The position numbers were made by a program, and so were the translations under genes. Of a stretch of 64,000 nucleotides of DNA, positions 25,901 through 34,560 are shown piece after piece. Source of the stretch: Microcoleus sp. CAWBG506 (lineage in GTDB: Bacteria; Cyanobacteriota; Cyanobacteriia; Cyanobacteriales; Microcoleaceae); NCBI GenBank assembly GCA_020883125.1, contig JAHREW010000017.1, positions 56,712 to 120,711 on the forward strand, given 5' to 3'. The notes under the pieces are model-generated. The model saw only the letters and a list, made by a program, of their open reading frames with translations, searched no databases and had not been told where the DNA came from. Each line of letters begins with the position of its first letter. The first letter of the stretch is position 1.

Positions 25901-26377
25901 TCGCATTTCTTCCGCAACTATCTGATATAGTTTTTTTATGGTTCGTGCATTTTTAATTTTATTATAGGTATCTTTCATTAAACTAAATAAATTAAAACAA
26001 TTTTTATACTCCGTGCACAATCTGGGCTCTAGCTCAACAATTAAACAATCTTTTGTGCGGTAATATTTACCATTAAAGACTTGTTTATTGTTTAAATTAT
26101 TCACACATAAAGTAATATTTACTGTCGTGTTTGAGTGTTCTGAAAAAAATGCGCTTAGAGAATCTTTTTTTTCAAACAGTACAAATTTATCAAAACATTT
26201 TCCTAAAATTTCATGGGGCTGTAAATTTAAAAAAACCCCTGTATTATTGCTAACTTGTACTATTTTAAAAAGGGGTTCTTCTAATACAAAAAGAATGCCG
26301 TGAGATTGAATATACCCAGGGCTGTGAATTGGTTGGTCTTCGATATTATCAATACCTAGCTCTGAGGGAAGTATCAT
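22958..26377 (-). CDS. Phytochrome-type sensor histidine kinase (PAS-GAF-PHY-PAS-PAS-PAS-HisKA-HATPase)
   Basis: This 1139-residue protein has a full phytochrome photosensor: PAS (about 15-120), GAF (about 140-310) and PHY (about 320-510). The GAF domain has the bilin-attachment Cys at about residue 253 in RSVSHCHIEYLKKMG, as in Cph1, and the DIP motif in YPDTDIPQLAR. The PHY tongue PRxSF motif appears as SPRNSFELW. Three PAS domains follow (WADCIHPEDLKEV; YVNPAFTRLSGYTLEEVIGK; FIYANPRFQAIFGF), then HisKA with SHELRTPLTSIRG and HATPase with NLLSNAIKFSP and GGTGLGLAI. It should be a red/far-red sensor that passes phosphate to the receiver protein encoded 35 bp downstream. Confidence 0.95.
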   Translation of the reverse strand: MILPSELGIDNIEDQPIHSPGYIQSHGILFVLEEPLFKIVQVSNNTGVFLNLQPHEILGKCFDKFVLFEKKDSLSAFFSEHSNTTVNITLCVNNLNNKQVFNGKYYRTKDCLIVELEPRLCTEYKNCFNLFSLMKDTYNKIKNARTIKKLYQIVAEEMRKIIGFDRVIIYQFDTVDAGEVVAEDKVDSLNPLLGLHYPDTDIPQLARHLATHNLIRFIPDINFQPVEIISADNSLNNQPLDLSFSSLRSVSHCHIEYLKKMGVAASLTMSIIKDKKLWGLIACHHQEPKYISYEVRNACEQVAKIIALELSVKKDSEDREYEAYLKSTLAKFTEDISQENRFADGLLQHKERLLELVGASGAVVCAKENLTPIGKTPEVADIQELITWVKTQLNNDIFHTDSLPKIYPKSEDFKEVASGLLVMAISQMQKHYILWFRPEVIQNVNWAGKLNSTLESESATSSLSPRNSFELWQQTVRLKSLPWKQCEIAIALELRVTLVGIELRRINQQLTLALSATNMGFWDWDLQKNHITLSREHEQLFGLAPGTFDGSCKNWADCIHPEDLKEVRNSIAVARSDRQDYVQEYRVLWSDASIHWIEARGKFFYSEEGEAVRMVGTVIEISDRKAKELQLRLLESVVTTTNDAVLITEAGPIDEPGPRILYVNPAFTRLSGYTLEEVIGKTPRILQGEKTDRASLERIRTALSNWQPVRVDLINYRKDGTEFWVELSIVPIADETGWFTHWVAVQRDISGQKEAENALQQLNEELEIRVWERTLELEKSQAEVRQSEALFRSLSESSPVGIFKIDAEGKFIYANPRFQAIFGFTLVESLGEGWMKFVHPQDIKRILSLWSAAQSLDREFACEFRHIRPDGTIRFCRVKTAPIISQESQLIGHVGTAIDITESQEIDKMKNEFISIVSHELRTPLTSIRGSLGLLAAGVLKNQPETAKQMLEIAKNDTERLVRLVNDILDLERLDSSQVTLHKQWYDAADLIQESVKSVQALADESNINLSILSSSAQIWAERDRIVQMLINLLSNAIKFSPALSTVTVSVEDFGDRVLCQVKDSGRGIPADKLENIFGRFQQVDASDSRQKGGTGLGLAICRSIVQQHGGRIWAESVVGEGSSFYFTLPAPSLEHGRE

Positions 26378-26713
26378 TGTTTTATATGGGTAATGGGTAA
26401 TGGGTAATGGGTAATGGGTAATGGGTTATAAATAATCGTCGGTAGCTAGCTAGCTATCGGGAGCATCCCGATTTTGCATAGGCGAAGCATGACCGCAGAC
26501 AATTTATTCGTGATAACCATAGATTTACAGCGGTCATGCTTCGCCCCTACGAATATATTTGCAAAACAGAGATCCACCCTAGCTCTCAAATTACCCATCC
26601 TGGAATTACCTATTACTTATTACCCTTCGACTTCGCTCAGGGCGATGCCTATTACCGAGGGGCCCGCCGTACCTCATGTTACTCAGAAAGGCTATATTTC
26701 CAGTTAGCTATGG
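26378..26713. other. Intergenic region with heptamer repeats and a GGCGAAGCATGACC palindrome
   Basis: About five copies of the heptamer GGGTAAT lie at 26386-26427. A palindrome at about 26476-26551 (TAGGCGAAGCATGACCGC pairing with GCGGTCATGCTTCGCCCC) has an inverted close relative at 63352-63474. CCTTCGACTTCGCTCAGG at about 26626 is another common cyanobacterial hairpin. No gene is visible. Confidence 0.65.
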
Positions 26714-28636
26714 TTAACGTTGGGTGACTGCCAGTTTGTCTCTGAGTTGAATCCGCTCTAGACGATTGAGAATACGAGCAATTAATTCTGGTTCTACGAT
26801 GGGCTTGTTCACGTAATCGTCGGCACCTGCGACAAACATTTGGCTGACTATTTCTGACTCGGAATGAGCGGTTAAAAATAGCACTGGAAGTTTGCCCCAG
26901 CGCAAGTCGTTGCGTACTGCTAAACACAGTTCGATACCGTTGTAACCGGGCATCTCTACATCTAAAATTAGCAAATCAGGACAAGTAGTCTCTAGTACCT
27001 CCCAGAAATCTTTGGGTTCGTCTAATGTGGTTAGTTGGAATCCCCAAGGTTGAAGAATAATTTTGATGGCAGCCAGTAGATGTATGTCGTCATCTACCAC
27101 CATCACTTTAGCTTCTGCTGGGCTAGTCTGGTCAAGTATCCGATCGACTGCTTTGAGTATATCTGCTGGAGGCATCGATTTGTGTAAAAAGCCCGCAGCT
27201 CCCAAACGCGCTACTTCTACCCGATCGCTCAATTGGTTGTAGTCGCTAAAAACAACTACGGGAATTTCTGGTTTGTGAAGGAGGAGTTCGTTTATGAGAG
27301 GACGTCCGTTTTCCTGGGTTCTGGAAAAGTTTAAATCCACCAAAATTGCGTCTGGTGGCTGGTTGGCGATCGCGATTTTTGCTGCTTCCCCAGAAAGTGC
27401 TAGTTCTATGTGAAATTCCCAGGCTGATGCTTCTGTTTTGAGGCGATCGCTCTGCCAAGTATCATCATCAACGATCAGCAATTGACGATGGCTCGAAACG
27501 CGATCGACAGGAGCATTCTCAGGTGCTGTTGCTGGCGAATCGAAGATATGTTTTAGCAAATTAACTAAGGTATCTATCTGCTGTTTAGCCCCTGGTTGAC
27601 AAATATTTTCCGTCTTAAATAAATCTTCCAACTTGCGCGCTATTTCCGAACCTTTTGGCATCCCTAAAGTTCCTAAAGAACCAACTAATTTGTGTGCTTG
27701 AGCCTGAGCTTGCTGTCGTATTTCGTTGTCCAAAGTTCCGGTATTTAAATTCGCGATCGCCTGCTCAAATATCTCCATTCTTTCTGTAAAATTTGCTTGG
27801 AAATTTGCCCTAATTTCTGCAATCACAGCCCAGACTTTTGCTTGATGGGAGTTGATGTTAACTTCATCGATGGGCGTGGTGGCTGGGCTGGATAAAACTT
27901 CTTGACTTTTGGGATTTTCTGTGATTTGTGGATCTACTTTTGGGAAATCGACATTCTCCGGGAGACTTTTGAGGCGGTAGCCCAATCCGTACACTGTTTC
28001 GACTAAATCCACTATCATCCCGGCTGCTTTCAACTTTTGTCGCAAGCCCTTGATGTGAGCGGTAACAGCTTCTTCTTGCGGAAACTCCCCTGGGCACCAA
28101 ATGCGATCGAGTATGGCACTGCGACTAAATATGCGGCGGGGATTTCTCAGAAAAAGTTCTAGCAAATTGTACTCTTTTGGAGTCAAGTGCAGCACTTTTT
28201 CTGAATAACTTACTTCCGCAGTATCCAGATTAACTTGCAATTTTTCCCAAGTCAAATTTTGACTCAACAAGTTTGCTTTTCCGCGACGCAACAGAGCCCG
28301 AATTCGAGCGATCAATTCCGGCACATTGAAGGGTTTCACTACATAATCATCTGCACCGGCTTCTAAACCTTGGACTCGATCCCGACTACTGTCTAAAGCT
28401 GTCAGCAATAAAATCGGGATTTGATAGCCACAGGAGCGCAACTCTCGACACACACTAATTCCATCGAGTTTCGGAATCATTACATCTAAAAGAATTAGGT
28501 CGTAATCGTAGATTTGCGCCAACTGCAAAGCTGTTTCACCGTCTCCTGCGGTGTTGCAAGTATAATTGTGAGCCTCCAGGGAGCGTGTCAGTAAATTGAC
28601 CGTAATTTTATCGTCGTCTACTATTAGAATTTTCAT
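26714..28636 (-). CDS. Complex response regulator: REC - OmpR DNA-binding - Hpt - REC - REC
   Basis: The 640 residues contain a receiver (LILLDVMIPKLDG, residues about 1-120), an OmpR/PhoB winged helix (LTPKEYNLLELFLRNPRR, HIKGLRQKLKAAG, VYGLGYRLK; about 130-225), an Hpt domain (QAHKLVGSLGTLGMPKGSEI, His near 318), a second receiver (AILVDLNFSRTQENGRPLIN) and a third (LLILDVEMPGYNGIELCL, with VLFLTAHSE and VNKPIVEPEL). The combination of a DNA-binding output with an Hpt and two extra receivers makes it a phosphorelay hub. Likely partners are the phytochrome kinase 336 bp downstream and the hybrid kinase at 30334. Confidence 0.93.
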   Translation of the reverse strand: MKILIVDDDKITVNLLTRSLEAHNYTCNTAGDGETALQLAQIYDYDLILLDVMIPKLDGISVCRELRSCGYQIPILLLTALDSSRDRVQGLEAGADDYVVKPFNVPELIARIRALLRRGKANLLSQNLTWEKLQVNLDTAEVSYSEKVLHLTPKEYNLLELFLRNPRRIFSRSAILDRIWCPGEFPQEEAVTAHIKGLRQKLKAAGMIVDLVETVYGLGYRLKSLPENVDFPKVDPQITENPKSQEVLSSPATTPIDEVNINSHQAKVWAVIAEIRANFQANFTERMEIFEQAIANLNTGTLDNEIRQQAQAQAHKLVGSLGTLGMPKGSEIARKLEDLFKTENICQPGAKQQIDTLVNLLKHIFDSPATAPENAPVDRVSSHRQLLIVDDDTWQSDRLKTEASAWEFHIELALSGEAAKIAIANQPPDAILVDLNFSRTQENGRPLINELLLHKPEIPVVVFSDYNQLSDRVEVARLGAAGFLHKSMPPADILKAVDRILDQTSPAEAKVMVVDDDIHLLAAIKIILQPWGFQLTTLDEPKDFWEVLETTCPDLLILDVEMPGYNGIELCLAVRNDLRWGKLPVLFLTAHSESEIVSQMFVAGADDYVNKPIVEPELIARILNRLERIQLRDKLAVTQR

Positions 28637-28798
28637 GAATTTATATAGCCTTTCTCAGGGTAGGTTTTGTTTTTGATGCGATTTCTTTTGCTATTTAAAT
28701 ACCTTCTATTTTGTGGCAAAAGTTGACACTCAAGTCTTACATTCACATCAAAAAAAAGGTAAAGCTCGTGGAATATAGCTAAAAAAATTAGCTGGCAT

Positions 28799-30079
28799 TC
28801 ATGGTTTTTTGTGTTTCAGTGCCTGTTGAATTTTTTGAATCAGATATTGCGAGGAATCTTGCTGCTTGACAATGTGTTCTAACTCAGAAACAGCTACTTC
28901 TGCCTGCTGTATTTCTTGAATGAGAGAAGTAGATTTTTCTTTTTCATTCAAATGAATTTGAGTTTTAGATTCAGAATTTGCATCTTTTTCTGATATAAAT
29001 TCTTCCAAATCTAACAGAGCCATTTCCGCCCGCTCGATTTTTTCTGTAACTGATTTAGCCACATTAGCACCAGCTCTGGCCGCCTCTGTCAGTGCTTGAA
29101 CGCGCAGTTTAAATCTGCTTGCTATTTGCTCCATTTGAGTCCCCAATTCAAAAGTTTTACTCGCAAGTCTCGCAATCTCCGTACTCACTTGACTCAAACC
29201 ATTAGGTTGATTTCCCATTTGATTTGTCACTACCGCAACCTGTACTGCTAAATGCCTCACTTGTTCGATCGCTTCCCCGATTGTTCTGGAAGTGCGGTTA
29301 ACCGTTTCTAAATCATTAGCTATTGCTTTGCCAACCCCTAAAATTTTATCTGTATTGTTGCAAATAGCATTAGCCCCCTGAAAAGTAGCCTGAAATGCCA
29401 CACGACCTTCTGCCGAAATCAACTTAGCAATCTTCAAAAATTGCTGATTTTGTTGAGAGATTTCTTGAGCTTGTTTGACCAGTGCAGCTTGCTGGGGATT
29501 GGGAGCTTGATGAGACTTTTCCGCTTGACGCTGCCGCGACTCTAAGAGTTGACTGTATTCTTGGACTTTTGCCTGTTCTTGTTGAATCTTGGCGATATAT
29601 TTTTGTCTCTCTGAGCGATATTTTTGAATTATTTTGTTAGCTTGTGTTAAAATATTAGACTGAGCCATCAGCAAAGTATGAACATCCAAAACGCGGAGAT
29701 TGCGATTTTCCATTTCCACAATAATGGGTTCGTATATCAGGTCTTTTTGTCGATTAAGAGCTGCTTGCACTGCATCGTCTATTTTCCACTTTTCCGATAG
29801 CAACAAAGGGGGAATTCTCAGAAAATCTAACAGAAATCTAATCGGGCGCTTGCCATACAGTTCTACGCGATCGGGAATATTCATTTGCTCTTGAAATTTG
29901 ACGCGAGAAATCATGCCCAGTACCTGAGAGTTATGAGTAATAATTACTCCCGGTAGTTCAGGCTCTTGCCCAAATTTTTGAGCCACGACTTGTCCCAGAG
30001 TTGTAGAACTCACCTGGAACTGGTGAGACGGCAGATGTCCGATTGTGGAATCGGGGGTGAGGTTACTTAGATTGCTCAT
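28799..30079 (-). CDS. CBS-like and MCP-signalling-like cytoplasmic protein
   Basis: The first 140 residues resemble a pair of CBS motifs (LPGVIITHNSQVLGMISRVK and DLIYEPIIVEMENRNLRVLD). A long coiled coil follows (about 140-210), then a region like the signalling tip and helices of methyl-accepting chemotaxis proteins (GEAIEQVRHLAVQVAVVTNQ; IARLASKTFELGTQMEQIAS), and an acidic helical tail. There is no membrane segment, so it would be a soluble sensor or adaptor. It lies upstream of the multi-receiver regulator on the same strand. Ligand and partner are unknown. The CBS assignment is weaker than the MCP-like one. Confidence 0.65.
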   Translation of the reverse strand: MSNLSNLTPDSTIGHLPSHQFQVSSTTLGQVVAQKFGQEPELPGVIITHNSQVLGMISRVKFQEQMNIPDRVELYGKRPIRFLLDFLRIPPLLLSEKWKIDDAVQAALNRQKDLIYEPIIVEMENRNLRVLDVHTLLMAQSNILTQANKIIQKYRSERQKYIAKIQQEQAKVQEYSQLLESRQRQAEKSHQAPNPQQAALVKQAQEISQQNQQFLKIAKLISAEGRVAFQATFQGANAICNNTDKILGVGKAIANDLETVNRTSRTIGEAIEQVRHLAVQVAVVTNQMGNQPNGLSQVSTEIARLASKTFELGTQMEQIASRFKLRVQALTEAARAGANVAKSVTEKIERAEMALLDLEEFISEKDANSESKTQIHLNEKEKSTSLIQEIQQAEVAVSELEHIVKQQDSSQYLIQKIQQALKHKKP

Positions 30080-30333
30080 TTACCCTGTAGTGTCAATAAG
30101 TAGAAGTTAACAACTTATATATTTACATTATACTAAAATAAGATTGTTTATCCTTCCTCACCAGATATTTTTTTTATGTTGAGGAATATTTTGAAGCTCC
30201 AGCCTAAAATTTCCAGACTACTACTTGCCTCTGAAGTTTTTGGAAGTGGTAGTGGATCCTGGAACTGAGGTTACATCCCCAAAACACAGTTGTTCTTGTT
30301 TGATTATTTAAAGCAACCGGGAAAATACCTAGA

Positions 30334-32883
30334 TTGAAACCAAAAACCTTAAATCTTACTTTAGCACTAACAACCTTTGAGGTTGTGTACCAGTTGTTAC
30401 AGCAAATGGCTCAACTTCCAGGGGCGATTTGGCTGGGAGAGAAAGATTTCCTGGCCTTAGAGAATGAGGAAGAAATTTCATCCGAAAGGTTTGCAGCAGT
30501 GGTATCTGACCAGTTTAACGTCTTGGTGCGCGGAAAGCAAGATAATTTAGGAACCAACCAGCATCAAGAAAGTGCAAATAATCTTCATATTCTATGGAAT
30601 GTGGAGTTGACTTTCGAGCCGGAGGCGATCGCAAATTTTCTCTATCCCCTAGCCGAAAAACTATCCAAAACAACACCAGATACCTTACTCATCCTAGGCC
30701 CCATCGCCCTCAAACAAAGACTCAAAAATATCAAGCAAAATTCACCGGAACTTCAAAGTGAATTCACCTTCGACTTGCTAGGAATTATTGCCGATAGCTC
30801 TCGAAAAAACAACGATTGTTTTGCTACATATCCAGCTATAATCGAGAATATTTTATCGGAAAAAGTGCGACATGAAGAAACCCCAAACATCCACAATTTA
30901 GACATAGTTGGTGAAGTGAGCATCCCTAATTCTTGTGTAGCATTTTGTCAACCTGTGGAAGATGCTTTGCAGCAGCAACTCGCACAGGAGCGACTTTTAA
31001 ATCAGGTAACAACTCAGATTCGTCAGAGTTTAGAATTGCCAGCAATTTTGTCAAAAGCAGTGGAACGAGTGCGAGATTTTTTGGAAGTAGACCGCCTGAT
31101 AATTTATCAATTGGAAAAATCACCAAGAACGGAAAGATGCGACTTAGATAGAGAAATTTTGATTGGAGTTAATCATCCTGTAACCAGGAAAGTGGAGGGA
31201 GAAAATTGCAAGTATTTAGGTCGCGTAACCTACGAATCTTTAGCAAATAATACTATTTCCTCTGTTTTAAATTTTAGCGAAGATGCTGATTGCTTACCCC
31301 AGGGAATTATTGACAAAGAAAAATATCGCAAAGGTTTAACATTTGCGCTTAAAGATGTGGAAAAAACCTATGCTTCCCAGCCATGTTTTTTAAATTTGAT
31401 GCGACAAGCTAAGGTGCGGGCTAAATTGCTAGTGCCGATCGTGGTTCAAGATGAATTGTGGGGACTGCTAATTGCCCACCATTCTACTTGTCGCGACTGG
31501 GAAGAAAGTAAAAAAATCTTTTTGCAGCAAATAGCACAACATTTGGCGATCGCCATTTATCAAGCCGAACTCTATGCAGAAGTGCAGCAACAAAAGCGCA
31601 CCTTAGAACAGCGGGTAATTGAACGCACCACAGAACTTCGCGATGCCCTCGCCGCCGCCCAGTCAGCCAGCGGAGCCAAGAGCGAATTTTTAGCAGCTAT
31701 GAGTCACGAATTGCGGACTCCCCTCACCTGTGTCATCGGGATTTCCGACACGCTGCTGCGCTGGTCTTATGGCAAAGTTGGCAGTAAAGAAGTGCCGATC
31801 GCCAAACAGCGACAGTACCTAAAAACTATCCGCGACAGTGGCGATCACTTATTAGAATTAATTAACGATATTTTGGATTTGTCACAAGTAGAAGCGGGAA
31901 AAGCCGTCTTAAAAATTAGCGAATTTTCTCTTTCTAAATTAGCATCTCAAAGTCTGCACGCCCTCAAGGAAAAAGCTGTGGAAAAAGGGGTCGAACTGGT
32001 ACAAGAACAGCGGATTAATCAAGAATCAGACCTCTTCACCGCTGACCCACGTCGCTTGAGACAAATTCTTTTTAATCTTTTAGGAAATGCGATTAAATTT
32101 ACTCCCGAAGGCGGCAGAGTTATCCTCCGTATTTGGGTAACAGAAGATAATAAACGCACACCGATAGCCCGGGTTACTGGTACTACATCCCCAGGCAGAA
32201 TCGCGGTTTTTCAAATAAAAGATACGGGCATTGGAATTAGCGAAAATCAGCGTTATCTATTGTTTCAAAAATTTCAACAATTGGATTCTCCCTACTGTCG
32301 CGAATACGGTGGCACTGGTTTGGGATTAGCGTTAACTAAACAGTTAGTAGAACTCCAAGGCGGTGCGATCGAAGTAGAATCCACCGTAGATGTCGGCTCT
32401 ACTTTTACAGTTTTCATACCCCTTCAGCATCTCAATAAAGAGGAAGACTCAAAATTAAAGCATGAAAAATTAAATTCATCTTTACCCCTGCATTCTTCTT
32501 CCTTGCGAGGTAGTCTGGTACTGATAGAAGAAGATGAAGAAACTGCGATGGAGATTTGCGATATATTGACAGCAGCAGGACTTCAGGTGGTGTGGATGAT
32601 TGAAGGTTCGGGGGCGGTAGAACAAATTGAACTATTGCTGCCGAATGCGGTGATTATCGATATGCGTTTGCCTGGTATGAATGGCGGAGAAATTATCCAA
32701 AATTTGCGCAAAAAACCAGCTACTAAAAATATGAAGATTCTCGCTTTAACTGCTAAAGAAATTCCAGCTAGTGAGATATATTTGGTGACGGCGGGAGCTA
32801 ATGATTGTTTGGTAAAACCGATTAAACCGCAGCAATTACTGGAGAAAGTTGTTGCTTTAATGGCTAATGGTAATGGGGCCTAG
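30334..32883 (+). CDS. Hybrid histidine kinase with cyanobacteriochrome-like GAF domain
   Basis: This protein of 849 residues has an unrecognised N-terminal domain (about 1-205), a GAF domain (about 220-415), HisKA (MSHELRTPLTCVIG), HATPase (NLLGNAIKFTPEGG; GGTGLGLALTKQLVE) and a C-terminal receiver (AVIIDMRLPGMNGGE; CLVKPI). The GAF end LWGLLIAHHSTCRDWEE and KVRAKLLVPI match cyanobacteriochromes. The bilin-attachment Cys is present at about residue 351 (ASQPCFLNLMRQA), though the next residue is Phe instead of His. A second Cys at about 320 (DADCLP) sits near where DXCF-type proteins have theirs. The start is taken as TTG 30334; the first ATG is 24 codons in. Confidence 0.9.
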   Translation: MKPKTLNLTLALTTFEVVYQLLQQMAQLPGAIWLGEKDFLALENEEEISSERFAAVVSDQFNVLVRGKQDNLGTNQHQESANNLHILWNVELTFEPEAIANFLYPLAEKLSKTTPDTLLILGPIALKQRLKNIKQNSPELQSEFTFDLLGIIADSSRKNNDCFATYPAIIENILSEKVRHEETPNIHNLDIVGEVSIPNSCVAFCQPVEDALQQQLAQERLLNQVTTQIRQSLELPAILSKAVERVRDFLEVDRLIIYQLEKSPRTERCDLDREILIGVNHPVTRKVEGENCKYLGRVTYESLANNTISSVLNFSEDADCLPQGIIDKEKYRKGLTFALKDVEKTYASQPCFLNLMRQAKVRAKLLVPIVVQDELWGLLIAHHSTCRDWEESKKIFLQQIAQHLAIAIYQAELYAEVQQQKRTLEQRVIERTTELRDALAAAQSASGAKSEFLAAMSHELRTPLTCVIGISDTLLRWSYGKVGSKEVPIAKQRQYLKTIRDSGDHLLELINDILDLSQVEAGKAVLKISEFSLSKLASQSLHALKEKAVEKGVELVQEQRINQESDLFTADPRRLRQILFNLLGNAIKFTPEGGRVILRIWVTEDNKRTPIARVTGTTSPGRIAVFQIKDTGIGISENQRYLLFQKFQQLDSPYCREYGGTGLGLALTKQLVELQGGAIEVESTVDVGSTFTVFIPLQHLNKEEDSKLKHEKLNSSLPLHSSSLRGSLVLIEEDEETAMEICDILTAAGLQVVWMIEGSGAVEQIELLLPNAVIIDMRLPGMNGGEIIQNLRKKPATKNMKILALTAKEIPASEIYLVTAGANDCLVKPIKPQQLLEKVVALMANGNGA

Positions 32884-33176
32884 GGAATGGGGCATGGGGC
32901 GAAGCTCTCGCTCCGGGATGGTTCATGGGGAATTGGTGATGCAGGCACATTCTCAAAGAGGCAATTAAAAGTTATTAAATTTAATTAATATATTTGTTGT
33001 AAAATATCTACTTTATAGGTAATTTGATATATGCTTAGATTAAAAATATTGTATAAAAAATTAGCCCAAAAGCAGTGATGTATTAATTACCAATGCCCCA
33101 GGTTCCAGGCCCGATGCCCGATGCCCAATTCCCCATGAACCATTCCCCATTACCAATTCCCCATTCCTCCTTGTTT
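32884..33176. other. Intergenic region with two facing GGGGAATGG-type repeats
   Basis: At the left GGAATGGGGCATGGGGC and at the right its complement-like CCCATTACCAATTCCCCATT form a loose inverted repeat around AT-rich DNA. No gene is visible. The right repeat explains the spurious N-terminal extension in front of the epimerase gene. Confidence 0.5.
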
Positions 33177-33851
33177 ATGATTAATTGTCAAATTCCTACA
33201 GGATTAATTGTTTCTTGTCAAGCACCTACTGACTCGCCGCTGCACGATCCGATGGTGATTGCTGCTATGGCTCGATCGGCTGTCAATCAAGGGGCCTCCG
33301 GGGTGCGCATTGATACTCCCAGCCACATTGCAGCAGTGCGACAACAAATATCTGCCCCCATCATCGGGATTTGGAAGCAGCAATTACCGGGATGCGATAT
33401 TTACATTACTCCTCGATTTGAAGACGCGCGGGCGATCGCCGCTGCTGGATCTGATATCATTGCTATTGACGCTACTCTCAGAAACCGTCCCCTACCAGAA
33501 GAAGATTTAAAGACATTCATTGCCCGTATTCACACTGAATTGGGCAAATTAGTCATGGCAGATGTAGATACCATAGAAGCCGCGATCGCGGCTGCCGCAG
33601 CTGGTGCTGATACAGTAGCAACTACTCTTTTTGGTTACACTTGTGAAACCAAAAATCTACGCCCACCAGGCTTTGAATTGCTGGCTAAAATTCTCAAAGA
33701 AATAAACCTTCCAGTTATCTGCGAAGGTGGTATTTCTAGCCCAGAAATGGCAAAAAAAGCCTTAGAATTAGGAGCTAAAGCTGTGGTTGTCGGTACAGAT
33801 ATTACTGGTATTGACAATAAAGTTGCAGCCTATAAATTTGCAACTTGTTAG
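33177..33851 (+). CDS. nanE: N-acylglucosamine-6-phosphate 2-epimerase (NanE-like)
   Basis: With the start at ATG 33177 (MINCQIPTGLIVSCQAPTDS) the protein has 224 residues and is a TIM-barrel of the NanE family, which interconverts N-acetylmannosamine-6-P and N-acetylglucosamine-6-P. Conserved segments are SPLHDPMVIAAMARSAV, GVRIDTPSHIAAVR, DIIAIDATLR, MADVDTIEAA, TTLFGYT and VICEGGISSPEMAKKALELG. The open frame continues upstream to 33093, but that part is repeat DNA translated as Pro-rich sequence. No sialic acid catabolism genes are adjacent, so a cell-wall or exopolysaccharide amino-sugar role is possible. Confidence 0.85.
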   Translation: MINCQIPTGLIVSCQAPTDSPLHDPMVIAAMARSAVNQGASGVRIDTPSHIAAVRQQISAPIIGIWKQQLPGCDIYITPRFEDARAIAAAGSDIIAIDATLRNRPLPEEDLKTFIARIHTELGKLVMADVDTIEAAIAAAAAGADTVATTLFGYTCETKNLRPPGFELLAKILKEINLPVICEGGISSPEMAKKALELGAKAVVVGTDITGIDNKVAAYKFATC

Positions 33852-33980
33852 TTATTATTAATTGTTTATTAGTTCGGATTAATTACCTAGATTATTTGGT
33901 AGGGGATCATCAAGTAGCGGAGGAAATTCCACCCGCCATTGCCCCTACCTAAGTCGATGGTGCATCGGGGAATGCGATCG

Positions 33981-34340
33981 CTAAATTAGTACGCCATTAA
34001 TGAAGCTGCTCACTACAGCCAAGGCGAGGGCGCCTAATACCGCACTCAACATCCCCATCCGCAAGCTAAATCCCTCAACCAATTTAGCAGCAGTGGCAAA
34101 AATAATCACGTTCATTACAAACGCAAATAGGCCCGAAAGTAAGCCCAGGGTTAGCAGGTTCGGCACTAAAAAAACGGCTTTTAAAATGGGCAAAATTAAA
34201 ACATTCAAAATCCCCAACACCGCCGCTGCAAATACTGCTTTCGGTGTGCTGTCAATTTCAACGCCGATCGGCAATTGAGAAATTAGCAGCAAGCTACTAC
34301 CTGTCACCAGCCAAGCAATCAACAAATCCATCGGTTCCAT
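33981..34340 (-). CDS. Phage_holin_4_2-family membrane protein
   Basis: This protein of 119 residues has four predicted membrane helices (LIAWLVTGSSLLLISQLPIG; AVFAAAVLGILNVLILPILK; LLTLGLLSGLFAFVMNVIIF; LSAVLGALALAVVSSFING), the pattern of a small conserved bacterial family annotated as holin type 4. In cyanobacteria it is a housekeeping membrane protein without phage context, and none is visible here. GGAGG lies 8 bp before ATG 34340, which decides this start over the upstream GTG 34358. Confidence 0.85.
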   Translation of the reverse strand: MEPMDLLIAWLVTGSSLLLISQLPIGVEIDSTPKAVFAAAVLGILNVLILPILKAVFLVPNLLTLGLLSGLFAFVMNVIIFATAAKLVEGFSLRMGMLSAVLGALALAVVSSFINGVLI

Positions 34341-34560
34341 AGCCCATACCTCCTTCACAGTTGTATTGTCAAAAAAATTGATATTTGAATATTCGCTTTA
34401 AATTTAGCTTAATCAAACAATCACCGTAATTCCTCTACCCATCGGCAGAATCTGGGTTTGATTTACTCTGAGAAAAAAAACTCCTAGGCGATCGGCAAAT
34501 TTTCCCGGATGGGAACCGCTGCAACCTGTTAGTTGAAAAAAAAAGAGTAGATTCAGTTAT

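Noticed and set aside
33981..34340. Prophage, suggested by a holin-family protein
   Set aside because: No other phage gene is nearby, and the family is a common small membrane protein in cyanobacteria.
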